A stretch of DNA of 20,110 bases from a virus: positions 1-20,110 of the IMG/VR virus record IMGVR_UViG_3300042691_042864; one strand, given 5' to 3'. This document shows positions 1 to 5,101 of the stretch, in pieces. The translations under genes were made by a program, and so were the position numbers. Under the pieces are notes generated by a model, which was not told the origin of the DNA, did not search any database, and saw nothing but the letters and a program-made list of their open reading frames with translations. Within the stretch, counting starts at the first letter, position 1. Every line of letters starts with the position of its first letter.

Positions 1-3
1 CTA

Positions 4-43
4 ATACCCCGCCGCTTTTGGCGGGCTGCCTGCGGCAGGGTAT
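4..43. repeat. GC-rich double hairpin
   Basis: CCCGCC (8-13) pairs with GGCGGG (20-25) around a GCTTTT loop. CTGCC (26-30) pairs with GGCAG (34-38) around TGC. An outer ATACCC/GGGTAT pair (4-9 with 38-43) can enclose both, competing with the first stem for bases 8-9. The island is far more GC-rich than its surroundings. It could be a terminator of a gene to the left, a palindromic repeat element, or part of an origin. Confidence 0.6.
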
Positions 44-146
44 AAAAAACATTACGATCCCTATACTATTCCCCCCATATATACAAACAATATATCCTGG
101 AAATAAGATTACGAAGGGTCAAATATTTTTCCAGATTTATGGAATA

Positions 147-181
147 TTTTCAAACATTTTTATATTGTTTTCAAACATTTT
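147..181. repeat. 14-base direct repeat, two copies
   Basis: TTTTCAAACATTTT occurs at 147-160 and again, without mismatch, at 168-181. The 21-base period is two helical turns, so a protein could bind both copies on the same face of the DNA. It lies in the AT-rich part of the gene-free region. Confidence 0.6.
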
Positions 182-239
182 GCCCATGTTTTTTAATATT
201 TTTATAACTTTTTGTTATGTTTTTATTGGGCATATTTGT

Positions 240-268
240 TTGACAAACCACATGTTTTGGGATATAAT
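240..268 (+). promoter_or_regulatory. consensus sigma-70-type promoter, rightward
   Basis: TTGACA (240-245), a 17-base spacer and TATAAT (263-268) match the housekeeping consensus perfectly. The predicted start is near 275. No gene begins close downstream, so the transcript would run through the iterons and DnaA boxes. That fits an origin-activating or primer transcript, or an untranslated leader for the 514 gene. Confidence 0.6.
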
Positions 269-287
269 GCCCATATTTTTATGTTTG

Positions 288-330
288 ATATGGTGTTTGA
301 CAATATGGGGTTTGTATGATATGGGGTTTG
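288..330 (+). repeat. iteron-like repeats ATATGGKGTTTG, three copies
   Basis: ATATGGTGTTTG (288-299) and ATATGGGGTTTG (303-314 and 319-330) form three head-to-tail copies at 15- and 16-base spacing. This is the arrangement of initiator-binding iterons or of a repressor array. No initiator gene is visible in the window. Confidence 0.55.
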
Positions 331-404
331 GCATTACGAAGCCCCCTCTTAAAAGTGCTCCATTCCCCACTATCCTCCACTTCCCTCCATTACAATCCAT
401 AATA

Positions 405-497
405 TTATCAACAGTAACATTTATCTGTGGATAAACATGTGGATAACTAACATTTTCTGTGTATAATATCTCATATTGTGGACAAACCTGTGGATAT
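405..497. promoter_or_regulatory. cluster of DnaA-box-like 9-mers
   Basis: Two perfect reverse-orientation DnaA boxes (TGTGGATAA, complement of TTATCCACA) lie at 426-434 and 438-446. One-mismatch copies follow in the same orientation at 458-466 (TGTGTATAA), 477-485 (TGTGGACAA) and 489-497 (TGTGGATAT). An opposite-orientation near-match, TTATCAACA, is at 405-413. Offsets between the five same-strand copies are 12, 20, 19 and 12 bases, which is unlikely to be chance. The last two overlap the promoter of the 514 gene, so DnaA binding could also control that gene. Confidence 0.65.
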
Positions 498-507
498 CTG
501 ATATAAT
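479..507 (+). promoter_or_regulatory. promoter for a leaderless transcript of the 514 gene
   Basis: TGGACA (479-484), 17-base spacer, TATAAT (502-507) with an upstream TGA (extended -10), then exactly six bases to the ATG at 514. The transcript would start at or next to the start codon. Two DnaA-like boxes overlap the -35 and the spacer. Confidence 0.65.
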
Positions 508-513
508 CTTTAT

Positions 514-777
514 ATGCCTAGTCAAGAAACAAAATGGTATAAAGATGCAAGACTTATACAAGCATTGGACGAGATACGCCAACGCAATCAAGCATTCATG
601 TCATATTGTCATTATTGTGGCGCTAAGTCCATAGATATTAAAGCAGTCAAAGAAAAGCTATATCCTGTTTGCCAAGAACATCAAGATTCAGAAGATCTAT
701 CTGATTGGATGGAAGCATCAAAGGGTAGACATGATATTAATAGATTATTAGAATCTCAATCCTCATTTGAGGAGTAA
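514..777 (+). CDS. small zinc-ribbon-like protein, function unknown
   Basis: An 87-residue protein that I cannot assign to a named family. It has a charged N-terminal helix region (about residues 5-30), then C32-x2-C35 and C53-x2-H56, which together would bind one zinc ion, and an acidic C-terminus. There is no Shine-Dalgarno sequence; the ATG lies six bases after a TATAAT box, so a leaderless mRNA is expected. Its 3' end overlaps the end of a convergent small zinc protein by 22 bases. It sits directly downstream of the DnaA-box cluster, so it could be an early or replication-linked factor (inference). Confidence 0.7.
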   Translation: MPSQETKWYKDARLIQALDEIRQRNQAFMSYCHYCGAKSIDIKAVKEKLYPVCQEHQDSEDLSDWMEASKGRHDINRLLESQSSFEE

Positions 778-965
778 ATTTCAGGGGTATTGGTATAGTC
801 CGTATATGCCTCTTCACATAATGGGCAATAGGAATTAGCTGTTCTACTATTATCCAGACTAATCAGCAATAAGCCTTTATTCTGCATATCCATTACTTCT
901 GTATCTAATCGTCCATGGACTATAGGTATTAATTTAGTCTTACATCTTATACAATTGGTTATCAT
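756..965 (-). CDS. small protein with two CxxC knuckles
   Basis: A 69-residue protein with C5-x2-C8 at the start and C47-x2-C50 near the end, the pattern of a zinc ribbon interrupted by about 38 residues. The family is not recognised. It is the only leftward gene in this part and runs into the tail of the 514 gene. A TATAAT box preceded by TGC (976-981, complement) lies ten bases before its ATG, so the leader would be only a few bases and there is no Shine-Dalgarno site. The two cysteine pairs argue that it is a real gene rather than an antisense open frame. Confidence 0.65.
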   Translation of the reverse strand: MITNCIRCKTKLIPIVHGRLDTEVMDMQNKGLLLISLDNSRTANSYCPLCEEAYTDYTNTPEIYSSNED

Positions 966-975
966 ACTAGGGTTA

Positions 976-981
976 ATTATA
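976..981 (-). promoter_or_regulatory. extended -10 promoter for the 756-965 gene
   Basis: TATAAT preceded by TGC on the complementary strand, ten bases before the ATG. No good -35 is visible; extended -10 promoters can work without one. Confidence 0.45.
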
Positions 982-1021
982 GCATTTGCCCTATACCGCC
1001 CAAAATTGTGGCTATCCCTAT

Positions 1022-1050
1022 TTGACAGGATATTGGGGATTTGATATACT
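1022..1050 (+). promoter_or_regulatory. strong promoter for the candidate small RNA
   Basis: TTGACA (1022-1027), 17-base spacer, TATACT (1045-1050) with TGA just before it (extended -10). Six bases further, at about 1057, transcription would begin immediately before the first hairpin (1058-1075). No open reading frame begins near the predicted start. Confidence 0.7.
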
Positions 1051-1056
1051 TATATT

Positions 1057-1180
1057 ACAGTCAAGCGATTGACTGCCTACCCTCCCTTTCTGGGGTAGAA
1101 ATGGTCCCTCCCTTTCTGGGGATCTCCTCCTGAGCATGAGTGATAAAAGGCTCCCTTTCTGTATAAAAAGCTTTATAATA
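1057..1180 (+). ncRNA. candidate structured small RNA with repeated C-rich loops
   Basis: The predicted transcript starts with a perfect 7-bp stem CAGTCAA/TTGACTG (1058-1075) closed by GCGA, a GNRA tetraloop. Two hairpins follow: 1077-1098 (stem CTACCC/GGGTAG) and 1103-1124 (stem GGTCCC/GGGATC). Both have the same loop, TCCCTTTCTG. Their stems differ in sequence but both still pair, one G-U included, which is internal covariation. The loop word occurs a third time at 1152-1161, unpaired or weakly paired. A CTCCTCC run at 1124-1130 and the loops resemble the 16S anti-Shine-Dalgarno tail. The two C-rich-loop hairpins recall the actinobacterial 6C small RNA, whose C-rich loops bind G-rich mRNA sites. 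The 3' end is uncertain; an AT-only hairpin (TATAAA/TTTATA, about 1162-1177) may mark it. Confidence 0.55.
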
Positions 1181-1366
1181 TTCTAATGCATCTTCATCAA
1201 TATATTACGATAGAACTAGAAAATTCCATATTGTATAAATGTTTGCATACATGTGGATGGGAGAGAATAGTTGAAACAGATAACACAGGAAATATTTCCT
1301 ATTCAGCGTGATATAGACGATCATATTGATCAGTACGAAAATATAGGCATAGAATAAATAAAGCTG

Positions 1367-1395
1367 TTGCAATATCTAATACAACGATGTATAAT
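1367..1395 (+). promoter_or_regulatory. promoter of the 2OG oxygenase gene
   Basis: TTGCAA (1367-1372), 17-base spacer, TATAAT (1390-1395). The predicted start near 1402 gives a 20-base leader containing AAGAGGG before the ATG at 1422. This rules out any start codon upstream of about 1402. Confidence 0.6.
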
Positions 1396-1421
1396 TGATA
1401 TACCATAGAAAAGAGGGCAAA

Positions 1422-1910
1422 ATGTCAGATGTAAGAGTTTTCAATAATTTTGTTGAAGATAAAGATTGTGACGAAATGATACAAAGATTAGAATATCTGT
1501 GTCAAGAAGGATTGGTTACAAAAAGAGATGATGGAAGAATAGGCGTAATAAACGCAGTAGATGAAGTATTTAATAAGTTTATCAAAAAGTATTACGACAA
1601 GGCTTTAATTGAGATCAATGATAACTTTGTAAAATATAATGGATATATTGCTACTAAGTATGTAGAGGGTGTTGGAATGGCAACACATTTAGACTCTAAT
1701 CCAGATGAGGAGATGGGTCTTTTGATGTATCTTAATGATGATTATCAAGGTGGAGAACTTACCTATACCGCTCCAGATGGGACAGCTCACGCTATTAAAG
1801 CTAAAAAGGGAGATATGATTTATTGCCCTTCTTGGTATCCACACGGAGTTAATAAAGTAATTAGTGGTACTAGGTATTTCTTTACTATCAGCCTTTTCAA
1901 GCAAGACTAG
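1422..1910 (+). CDS. 2-oxoglutarate/Fe(II)-dependent oxygenase (prolyl-4-hydroxylase type)
   Basis: A 162-residue protein of the 2OG-Fe(II) oxygenase superfamily. The iron ligands are visible as H89-x-D91 and H141, and R151 is placed to bind the 2-oxoglutarate carboxylate. The family uses O2 and 2-oxoglutarate to hydroxylate a substrate, releasing succinate and CO2. It is about the size of the catalytic core alone, as in many phage versions. The substrate is unknown; protein side chains, nucleobases or sugars are all possible. The ATG at 1422 is chosen because AAGAGGG lies just before it and the in-frame upstream start falls inside the -10 box. A hairpin terminator follows directly, so it is probably transcribed alone. 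Confidence 0.88.
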   Translation: MSDVRVFNNFVEDKDCDEMIQRLEYLCQEGLVTKRDDGRIGVINAVDEVFNKFIKKYYDKALIEINDNFVKYNGYIATKYVEGVGMATHLDSNPDEEMGLLMYLNDDYQGGELTYTAPDGTAHAIKAKKGDMIYCPSWYPHGVNKVISGTRYFFTISLFKQD

Positions 1911-1918
1911 AATAGCTA

Positions 1919-1954
1919 ACCATATTGCCCTGTAAAAGGGCAAATGGTGGTTTT
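1919..1954 (+). terminator. intrinsic terminator after the oxygenase gene
   Basis: ACCAT-A-TTGCCC pairs with GGGCAA-ATGGT around a TGTAAAA loop, giving an 11-bp stem with one bulged base, followed by GG and four T. The short T-run makes it moderate in strength. Confidence 0.6.
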
Positions 1955-2001
1955 ATATTTCTATTTTGCGCCGAACTTAAAAACATATTGGGGGATATTA
2001 A

Positions 2002-2733
2002 ATGTTTGATATAAAAAACAAGGTTCTTTTTATTAATTTAGATTCAGCCATAGATAGAAAAAACTATATTGAAAAAGAATTTAGTCAATTTAATATTAGT
2101 CCAATAAGAATATCTGCTATACCACATAATGAAATAAATAATTTTCTATATGGAGAAAAGCCAGATGGTGTCACAGATAAAGAAATAGCTTGTACTATGT
2201 CTCACTTAAAAGCAATCAAATACTTTATAGAAGAAACTAATGATGATAATATTTTTATTTGTGAAGATGATTTATCTTTAAATACAGTACAACATTGGAA
2301 TTTTAAGTGGAGTGATATATATAATAATTTACCATATGACTATGACGCTTTTCAGTTTACCGTCATAAATCCACTTAGAATTATAATTCCAATGCACAGA
2401 TCTGAGATGAACGATTTCTCTGCTGGTGCATATCTAATAACAAGGCATCATGCTCAAAAATTATATAATTTACACATAATAAATAATATGTATAAACTTG
2501 ATAATAATTTTTTAGATTTTGCATTATCCGAAAGAATTTTATTTTATAGTGGAAAATCTTATTGTATGCCAATATTTTATTGTAGTTATGAGTTTGATTC
2601 CCAAATTCAAGAATTAACAAAACAAGCAGTCAATACCGATTCAGCTAAAGTGGTATCCGAATTTTGGGAAGAATATTCTAAAAAAATAGAAATTAAAGAT
2701 TTAATGAGAATTGACAAAAACAGACTGCCGTGA
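2002..2733 (+). CDS. glycosyltransferase family 25-like
   Basis: A 243-residue protein with the marks of GT25 (LPS-type galactosyl/glucosyltransferases). It opens with a hydrophobic strand followed by INLD...R (residues 9-19), has the ACTMSH motif (63-68), an E-D-D metal-binding triad (88-90) and SAGAYLIT (140-147). The family transfers a sugar from a nucleotide sugar to a glycan or to hydroxylysine. GGGGGAT lies six bases before the ATG. It follows a 2OG oxygenase; hydroxylation followed by glycosylation of a protein side chain would be an attractive pair, as in collagen lysine modification, but that is inference only. A terminator separates the two genes. Confidence 0.82.
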   Translation: MFDIKNKVLFINLDSAIDRKNYIEKEFSQFNISPIRISAIPHNEINNFLYGEKPDGVTDKEIACTMSHLKAIKYFIEETNDDNIFICEDDLSLNTVQHWNFKWSDIYNNLPYDYDAFQFTVINPLRIIIPMHRSEMNDFSAGAYLITRHHAQKLYNLHIINNMYKLDNNFLDFALSERILFYSGKSYCMPIFYCSYEFDSQIQELTKQAVNTDSAKVVSEFWEEYSKKIEIKDLMRIDKNRLP

Positions 2734-2745
2734 TATTATATATAT

Positions 2746-2853
2746 ATGAATAGGGTAGTAATTTGTGATATTTGTAAGAAAGAGATTGAGTTGCGATGGG
2801 GTATTTTTGGTCATGATGCCCTTTCAAGACATAAAGGAAAGGAACATAAATGA
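2746..2853 (+). CDS. 35-residue zinc-finger-like microprotein
   Basis: A very short protein with C7-x2-C10 and a later L-x2-H29-x4-H34 pattern, so it resembles a single C2H2 finger with a basic tail. It starts 13 bases after the glycosyltransferase gene and its stop overlaps the next start as ATGA. No Shine-Dalgarno site is evident, and a run of alternating TA precedes the ATG. The motif and the coupled overlap favour a real gene. Function unknown; DNA or RNA binding is a guess from the fold. Confidence 0.55.
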   Translation: MNRVVICDICKKEIELRWGIFGHDALSRHKGKEHK

Positions 2854-2981
2854 AGAAGGTTAGTATACTTGCTTTAGCTGTTATTGCAGCAGTATTTACT
2901 GCATATAAAGCTTTTGATGATCTTGCAAAATCACTTGAAAAAGCAGATATAAATTGGGATGAAGACACAGATAATGAATAA
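2850..2981 (+). CDS. small exported or membrane-anchored protein
   Basis: Forty-three residues: a KK start, a hydrophobic helix (about residues 4-16, rich in A, V, L, I), then an acidic tail. It could be a signal anchor or a one-pass membrane peptide. Its start overlaps the previous stop (ATGA), with AAAGGAAAGG upstream as a likely ribosome site, and its end overlaps the following gene. No family recognised. Confidence 0.55.
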   Translation: MKKVSILALAVIAAVFTAYKAFDDLAKSLEKADINWDEDTDNE

Positions 2982-3306
2982 TCTAAAAATAAACAAGACA
3001 AACATTCTTCCCTTACGTTGGTTTGCTAATATGTGTGGAAGTATTGCTGGCTGGGCTATTTTAAAAATATCAGATTATGATGAGTTAGAAAATTTTGGTT
3101 GGAAATATAAAATCCATTCATTTATTTGGAAATATACATGGGCAGTATATTATAAGTTTGGCACGTTTTATGAAATGAATTTTGACATGAATGGTGACGG
3201 ATGGAATGATTACGATTCAGACGGCATACCGTATTGGGAAAAATGGATTGATTGGGATTTTGAAGATGAGTGGACAGGCGATGCTTTTAGGATTATAAAA
3301 AAATGA
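2974..3306 (+). CDS. phage protein with a calcium-loop-like motif
   Basis: A 110-residue protein rich in W, Y and F. Residues 71-84 carry D-x-N-x-D-G-x3-D-x-D-x-D-G, which resembles EF-hand, dockerin or thrombospondin-type calcium-binding loops. The N-terminal half has a weakly hydrophobic stretch (about 17-31) and several aromatic residues that could associate with membrane. The ATG at 2974 is preferred over 2959 because the overlap with the preceding gene is then 8 bases. The stop overlaps the next start (ATGA). Calcium binding is inferred from the motif alone; function unknown. Confidence 0.65.
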   Translation: MNNLKINKTNILPLRWFANMCGSIAGWAILKISDYDELENFGWKYKIHSFIWKYTWAVYYKFGTFYEMNFDMNGDGWNDYDSDGIPYWEKWIDWDFEDEWTGDAFRIIKK

Positions 3307-3380
3307 AATATGCTATCTTGATATTAATAATCTTATTTGCTATACTTAACTACTTCGCATGGCTACAAGGGAGAGTTTAA
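3303..3380 (+). CDS. 25-residue membrane micropeptide
   Basis: Almost the whole peptide is one hydrophobic helix (residues 4-20, mainly I, L, F, A) ending in a short basic tail. It starts within the previous stop codon (ATGA) and ends one base before the next ATG. Its frame is kept in a tightly coupled gene run, which supports translation, but its short length leaves doubt. Function unknown. Confidence 0.45.
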   Translation: MKYAILILIILFAILNYFAWLQGRV

Positions 3381-3381
3381 A

Positions 3382-3570
3382 ATGGGAACATGTAAGTGTG
3401 GGTTTTCTACAGACCCTGAAAAAAATTGCAATGGTACACATAAAGTTGTCAAAGCAGTTCGTGAACAAATTGCAAGTGAAATTGAATCTATTGATCTGGG
3501 CGGTAATGCTCAAGTAAATGGTCTTGGTATGAGAACAATGGCTGCAAATATTGCTAGGGGGCAAAAGTGA
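3382..3570 (+). CDS. CDGSH-type iron-sulfur domain protein
   Basis: Sixty-two residues starting at the ATG after AGGGAGAG. Residues 4-20 read C-x-C-x2-S-x2-P-x3-C-N-G-T-H, close to the CDGSH signature in which three cysteines and one histidine (here C4, C6, C16, H20) hold a 2Fe-2S cluster that is redox-active and can be transferred. The spacing of the proline differs by one from the strict consensus, and C-N-G-T-H replaces C-D-G-S-H. The rest is a short helix region and a Gly/Asn-rich tail. A small zinc-binding role is the main alternative. Overlaps the next gene as GTGA. Confidence 0.65.
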   Translation: MGTCKCGFSTDPEKNCNGTHKVVKAVREQIASEIESIDLGGNAQVNGLGMRTMAANIARGQK

Positions 3571-3734
3571 AATATTACATTATAGATCCAGACAATGGCG
3601 AAACTATTAAGGTGCCAGAGTACATGGTTGATGGAGTTATTAAACAATATCTTGATAGAAAGTATACATTTGCAATAGCAACTGGAGCTTTTTTGGTAGG
3701 ATTTTTTGCTGGATTACTAGCAGCTTTAGTATAA
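3567..3734 (+). CDS. small C-terminal tail-anchored membrane protein
   Basis: Fifty-five residues, GTG start overlapping the preceding stop (GTGA). Residues 1-32 are polar with a short beta-like start, and residues 34-55 form one hydrophobic transmembrane helix rich in G and A that ends at the C-terminus. The preceding gene ends in AGGGGGCAAAA, which supplies a ribosome site. Last gene of the rightward run; it ends eight bases before a convergent glycosyltransferase gene. No family recognised. Confidence 0.6.
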   Translation: MKYYIIDPDNGETIKVPEYMVDGVIKQYLDRKYTFAIATGAFLVGFFAGLLAALV

Positions 3735-3742
3735 AATAATTA

Positions 3743-4756
3743 TTATTTAACAGAAATTAAATTAGATACATAATTAAATTTTTCAATTATTTTATGTGCA
3801 TCATCTTCTACACCCATACCAACGCAGTGATAATCTAGATTTGCTGCATTGGCTATATTAACCCATTCAAAAGCAATGTGTGGTATAAACTGAGTTATTT
3901 CAACAACTTTTGTACCTTCTTCACACCATAAAAGATTTGTAAAGCCAGTTCCAGATAAACCTATTATTTCTTTAGCGTTTCCATATAGATCTATTTGTTC
4001 TTCCAAACTTAGGCGTTCATTATATACAATAGAATATCCCTTATCTCTAAAGAAATTTTCTAGAACTTCTTCGTTTTTTACTTTTCTTGGAGTGTCAGCC
4101 ATAAAGTTTGAATATCTTCTACTCATATAAATTTTGTGTTCTTGTTTATTTGAAAAGTTTTTAGGCTTCAAAGCTTTTCTTGTTGTATATGTTAATAGTG
4201 CAGGGTGTGTAGTAACAAGACTATACTCATCAAACCCAAAATCTTTTTCTGGTATTAAATAATATAGCGATTCTACTACAAGAATATCTCTTAGATCTTC
4301 TGCAAAAATATATTTAATGCCAATTTTTTCTAATGTCTCAATGTTTGTTTTAACTAATTGATCTTCACTGTGTTTAGGATGTCCAACTAAAAATAGTATA
4401 TTAAGATCTGGAACAAGAGCTTTGGCATATAAAAAGGGACCAAGCATTTCTATTAATAAATGTCCATATGCCATTGGAAAATAAGGTAAAACATAGAAGT
4501 TTCCCTTTATAATAGTTTTATTATTATCACGTGGATATCTTCTTTGTAATCTATCTATTACGACATTACTATATTTAGCTAGTTTAGGTGGTGCAACTAC
4601 CTGATCAATATATGTATTTTTAAATAATGATTTTTGTATGAATGTATATTCTTTTAATTGATCTTCTGTTGGGTCTATAAATGACATATCAGAATTTGAT
4701 TGATCAACACTATAAAAAGATGCAGGAATTTTAATTTTATATAAAGGATTTTCCAT
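3743..4756 (-). CDS. glycosyltransferase family 61-like (DUF563)
   Basis: A 337-residue protein resembling GT61 enzymes. The recognisable parts are a YxSRR-type motif near residue 212, a later E-x-LS-x2-EQI segment, and G-L-S-G-T-G-F-T-N (about residues 268-276), which corresponds to the family's G-x-H-G-A-G-L-T-N motif. The histidine of that motif is replaced by serine, so catalysis or donor use may differ. A C-terminal segment ends in a conserved-looking V-x-E-I strand. GT61 members transfer pentoses or other sugars to glycans. The gene is leftward and alone. Its ATG lies six bases after an extended -10 box (TGC-TATAAT, 4763-4768 complement), so it is probably leaderless. Confidence 0.78.
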   Translation of the reverse strand: MENPLYKIKIPASFYSVDQSNSDMSFIDPTEDQLKEYTFIQKSLFKNTYIDQVVAPPKLAKYSNVVIDRLQRRYPRDNNKTIIKGNFYVLPYFPMAYGHLLIEMLGPFLYAKALVPDLNILFLVGHPKHSEDQLVKTNIETLEKIGIKYIFAEDLRDILVVESLYYLIPEKDFGFDEYSLVTTHPALLTYTTRKALKPKNFSNKQEHKIYMSRRYSNFMADTPRKVKNEEVLENFFRDKGYSIVYNERLSLEEQIDLYGNAKEIIGLSGTGFTNLLWCEEGTKVVEITQFIPHIAFEWVNIANAANLDYHCVGMGVEDDAHKIIEKFNYVSNLISVK

Positions 4757-4762
4757 CTTTAC

Positions 4763-4768
4763 ATTATA
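4763..4768 (-). promoter_or_regulatory. extended -10, leaderless promoter of the GT61-like gene
   Basis: TGC-TATAAT on the complementary strand, six bases before the ATG. No clear -35. The divergent tRNA cluster begins 33 bases away. Confidence 0.55.
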
Positions 4769-4800
4769 GCAGTTCTATGCTACTATTGTATATATAAAAA

Positions 4801-4874
4801 GGAACAGTAGCTTAGTTGGTTAGAGCCCCGAACTCATAATTCGGTAGTCGTAGGTTCGAGTCCTACCTGTTCCA
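4801..4874 (+). tRNA. tRNA-Met(CAT) or tRNA-Ile2(CAT)
   Basis: Seven-base acceptor GGAACAG/CTGTTCC with discriminator A. The anticodon stem CCGAA/TTCGG holds loop CTCATAA with anticodon CAT, and the T arm GTAGG/CCTAC carries TTCGAGT. The anticodon stem lacks the three G-C pairs of an initiator. CAT may be elongator Met, or Ile2 if the C is modified to lysidine. No CCA is encoded. Confidence 0.92.
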
Positions 4875-4877
4875 CTT

Positions 4878-4951
4878 GGTCTGTTAGCTCAGTTGGTTAG
4901 AGCGCTACCCTGTCACGGTAGAGGTCGTGGGTTCAAGTCCCATACAGATCG
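4878..4951 (+). tRNA. tRNA-Asp(GTC)
   Basis: Acceptor GGTCTGT/ACAGATC with one G-T pair; anticodon stem CTACC/GGTAG, loop CTGTCAC, anticodon GTC; T arm GTGGG/CCCAT-type with TTCAAGT. Discriminator G is followed directly by CCA in the DNA, so the tail may be encoded. Three bases after the previous tRNA. Confidence 0.93.
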
Positions 4952-4955
4952 CCAA

Positions 4956-5027
4956 GGCTCTATCGTCTAGTGGTTAGGACACCAGGTTTTCAACCTGTAA
5001 ACGAGAGTTCAATTCTCTCTAGAGCTG
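4956..5027 (+). tRNA. tRNA-Glu(TTC)
   Basis: Acceptor GGCTCTA/TAGAGCT (first pair G-T). The D arm reads TCGTCTAGTGGTTAGGA, typical of tRNA-Glu. Anticodon loop TTTTCAA gives TTC; T arm GAGAG-TTCAATT-CTCTC. Discriminator G, no CCA. Decodes GAA, a very common codon in these AT-rich genes. Confidence 0.93.
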
Positions 5028-5028
5028 C

Positions 5029-5100
5029 GCCTCCCTAGCTCAGTGGTAGAGCATCCGCCTTGTAAGCGGAAGGTCGTCAGTTCAATCCTGACGGGGGGCT
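5029..5100 (+). tRNA. tRNA-Thr(TGT)
   Basis: Acceptor GCCTCCC/GGGGGGC (one T-G pair), anticodon stem TCCGC/GCGGA with loop CTTGTAA and anticodon TGT, T arm GTCAG-TTCAATC-CTGAC, discriminator T. It ends one base before the GTG start of the next gene, whose only purine-rich upstream sequence is this acceptor stem. Confidence 0.93.
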
Positions 5101-5101
5101 C

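Larger units (their letters stand above)
1..513. other. gene-free AT-rich region, candidate replication origin/control region
   Basis: No believable gene lies here: the only long open frame (18-434) is low-complexity, rich in F, I and P, and has no ribosome binding site. The region holds a GC-rich double hairpin (4-43), a perfect 14-base direct repeat TTTTCAAACATTTT at 147-160 and 168-181 (21-base period), three iteron-like copies of ATATGGKGTTTG at 288, 303 and 319, an AT-rich stretch (110-270), a consensus promoter (240-268) and a cluster of DnaA-box-like 9-mers (405-497). An ATTACGA word recurs near 52, 110 and 334. Iterons, an AT-rich region and DnaA boxes together are the usual ingredients of a bacterial or plasmid origin; calling this an origin is inference. 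Confidence 0.5.
966..1421. other. 456-base region without a convincing gene
   Basis: It contains a leftward -10 box (976-981), a strong rightward promoter (1022-1050), a probable structured small RNA (about 1057-1180) and the promoter of the oxygenase gene (1367-1395). A 28-codon open frame at 1271-1357 (TTG start, GGGAGAG six bases upstream) could encode a micropeptide but nothing else supports it. One DnaA-like TGTGGATGG lies near 1252. Confidence 0.6.

Noticed and set aside
18-434. 138-codon open frame in the gene-free left region
   Set aside because: Low-complexity composition, no ribosome site or leaderless promoter, and it runs through iterons and DnaA boxes; no recognisable protein features.
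1080-1161. Repeated CCCTCCCTTTCTGGGG units as a CRISPR array
   Set aside because: Only two full copies and one partial with unequal spacing, spacers far too short, no cas genes; the pairing stems explain them better as RNA hairpins.
1271-1357. 28-codon frame with TTG start and GGGAGAG upstream
   Set aside because: Possible micropeptide, but there is no motif, no neighbour coupling and it uses a rare start; not enough to call a gene.
1395-1421. Longer N-terminus for the 2OG oxygenase
   Set aside because: The upstream start codon lies inside the TATAAT box; AAGAGGG directly precedes the ATG at 1422.
2693-3001. 102-codon leftward frame opposite the micro-gene run
   Set aside because: Antisense shadow of coupled rightward genes that carry recognisable motifs and ATGA overlaps.
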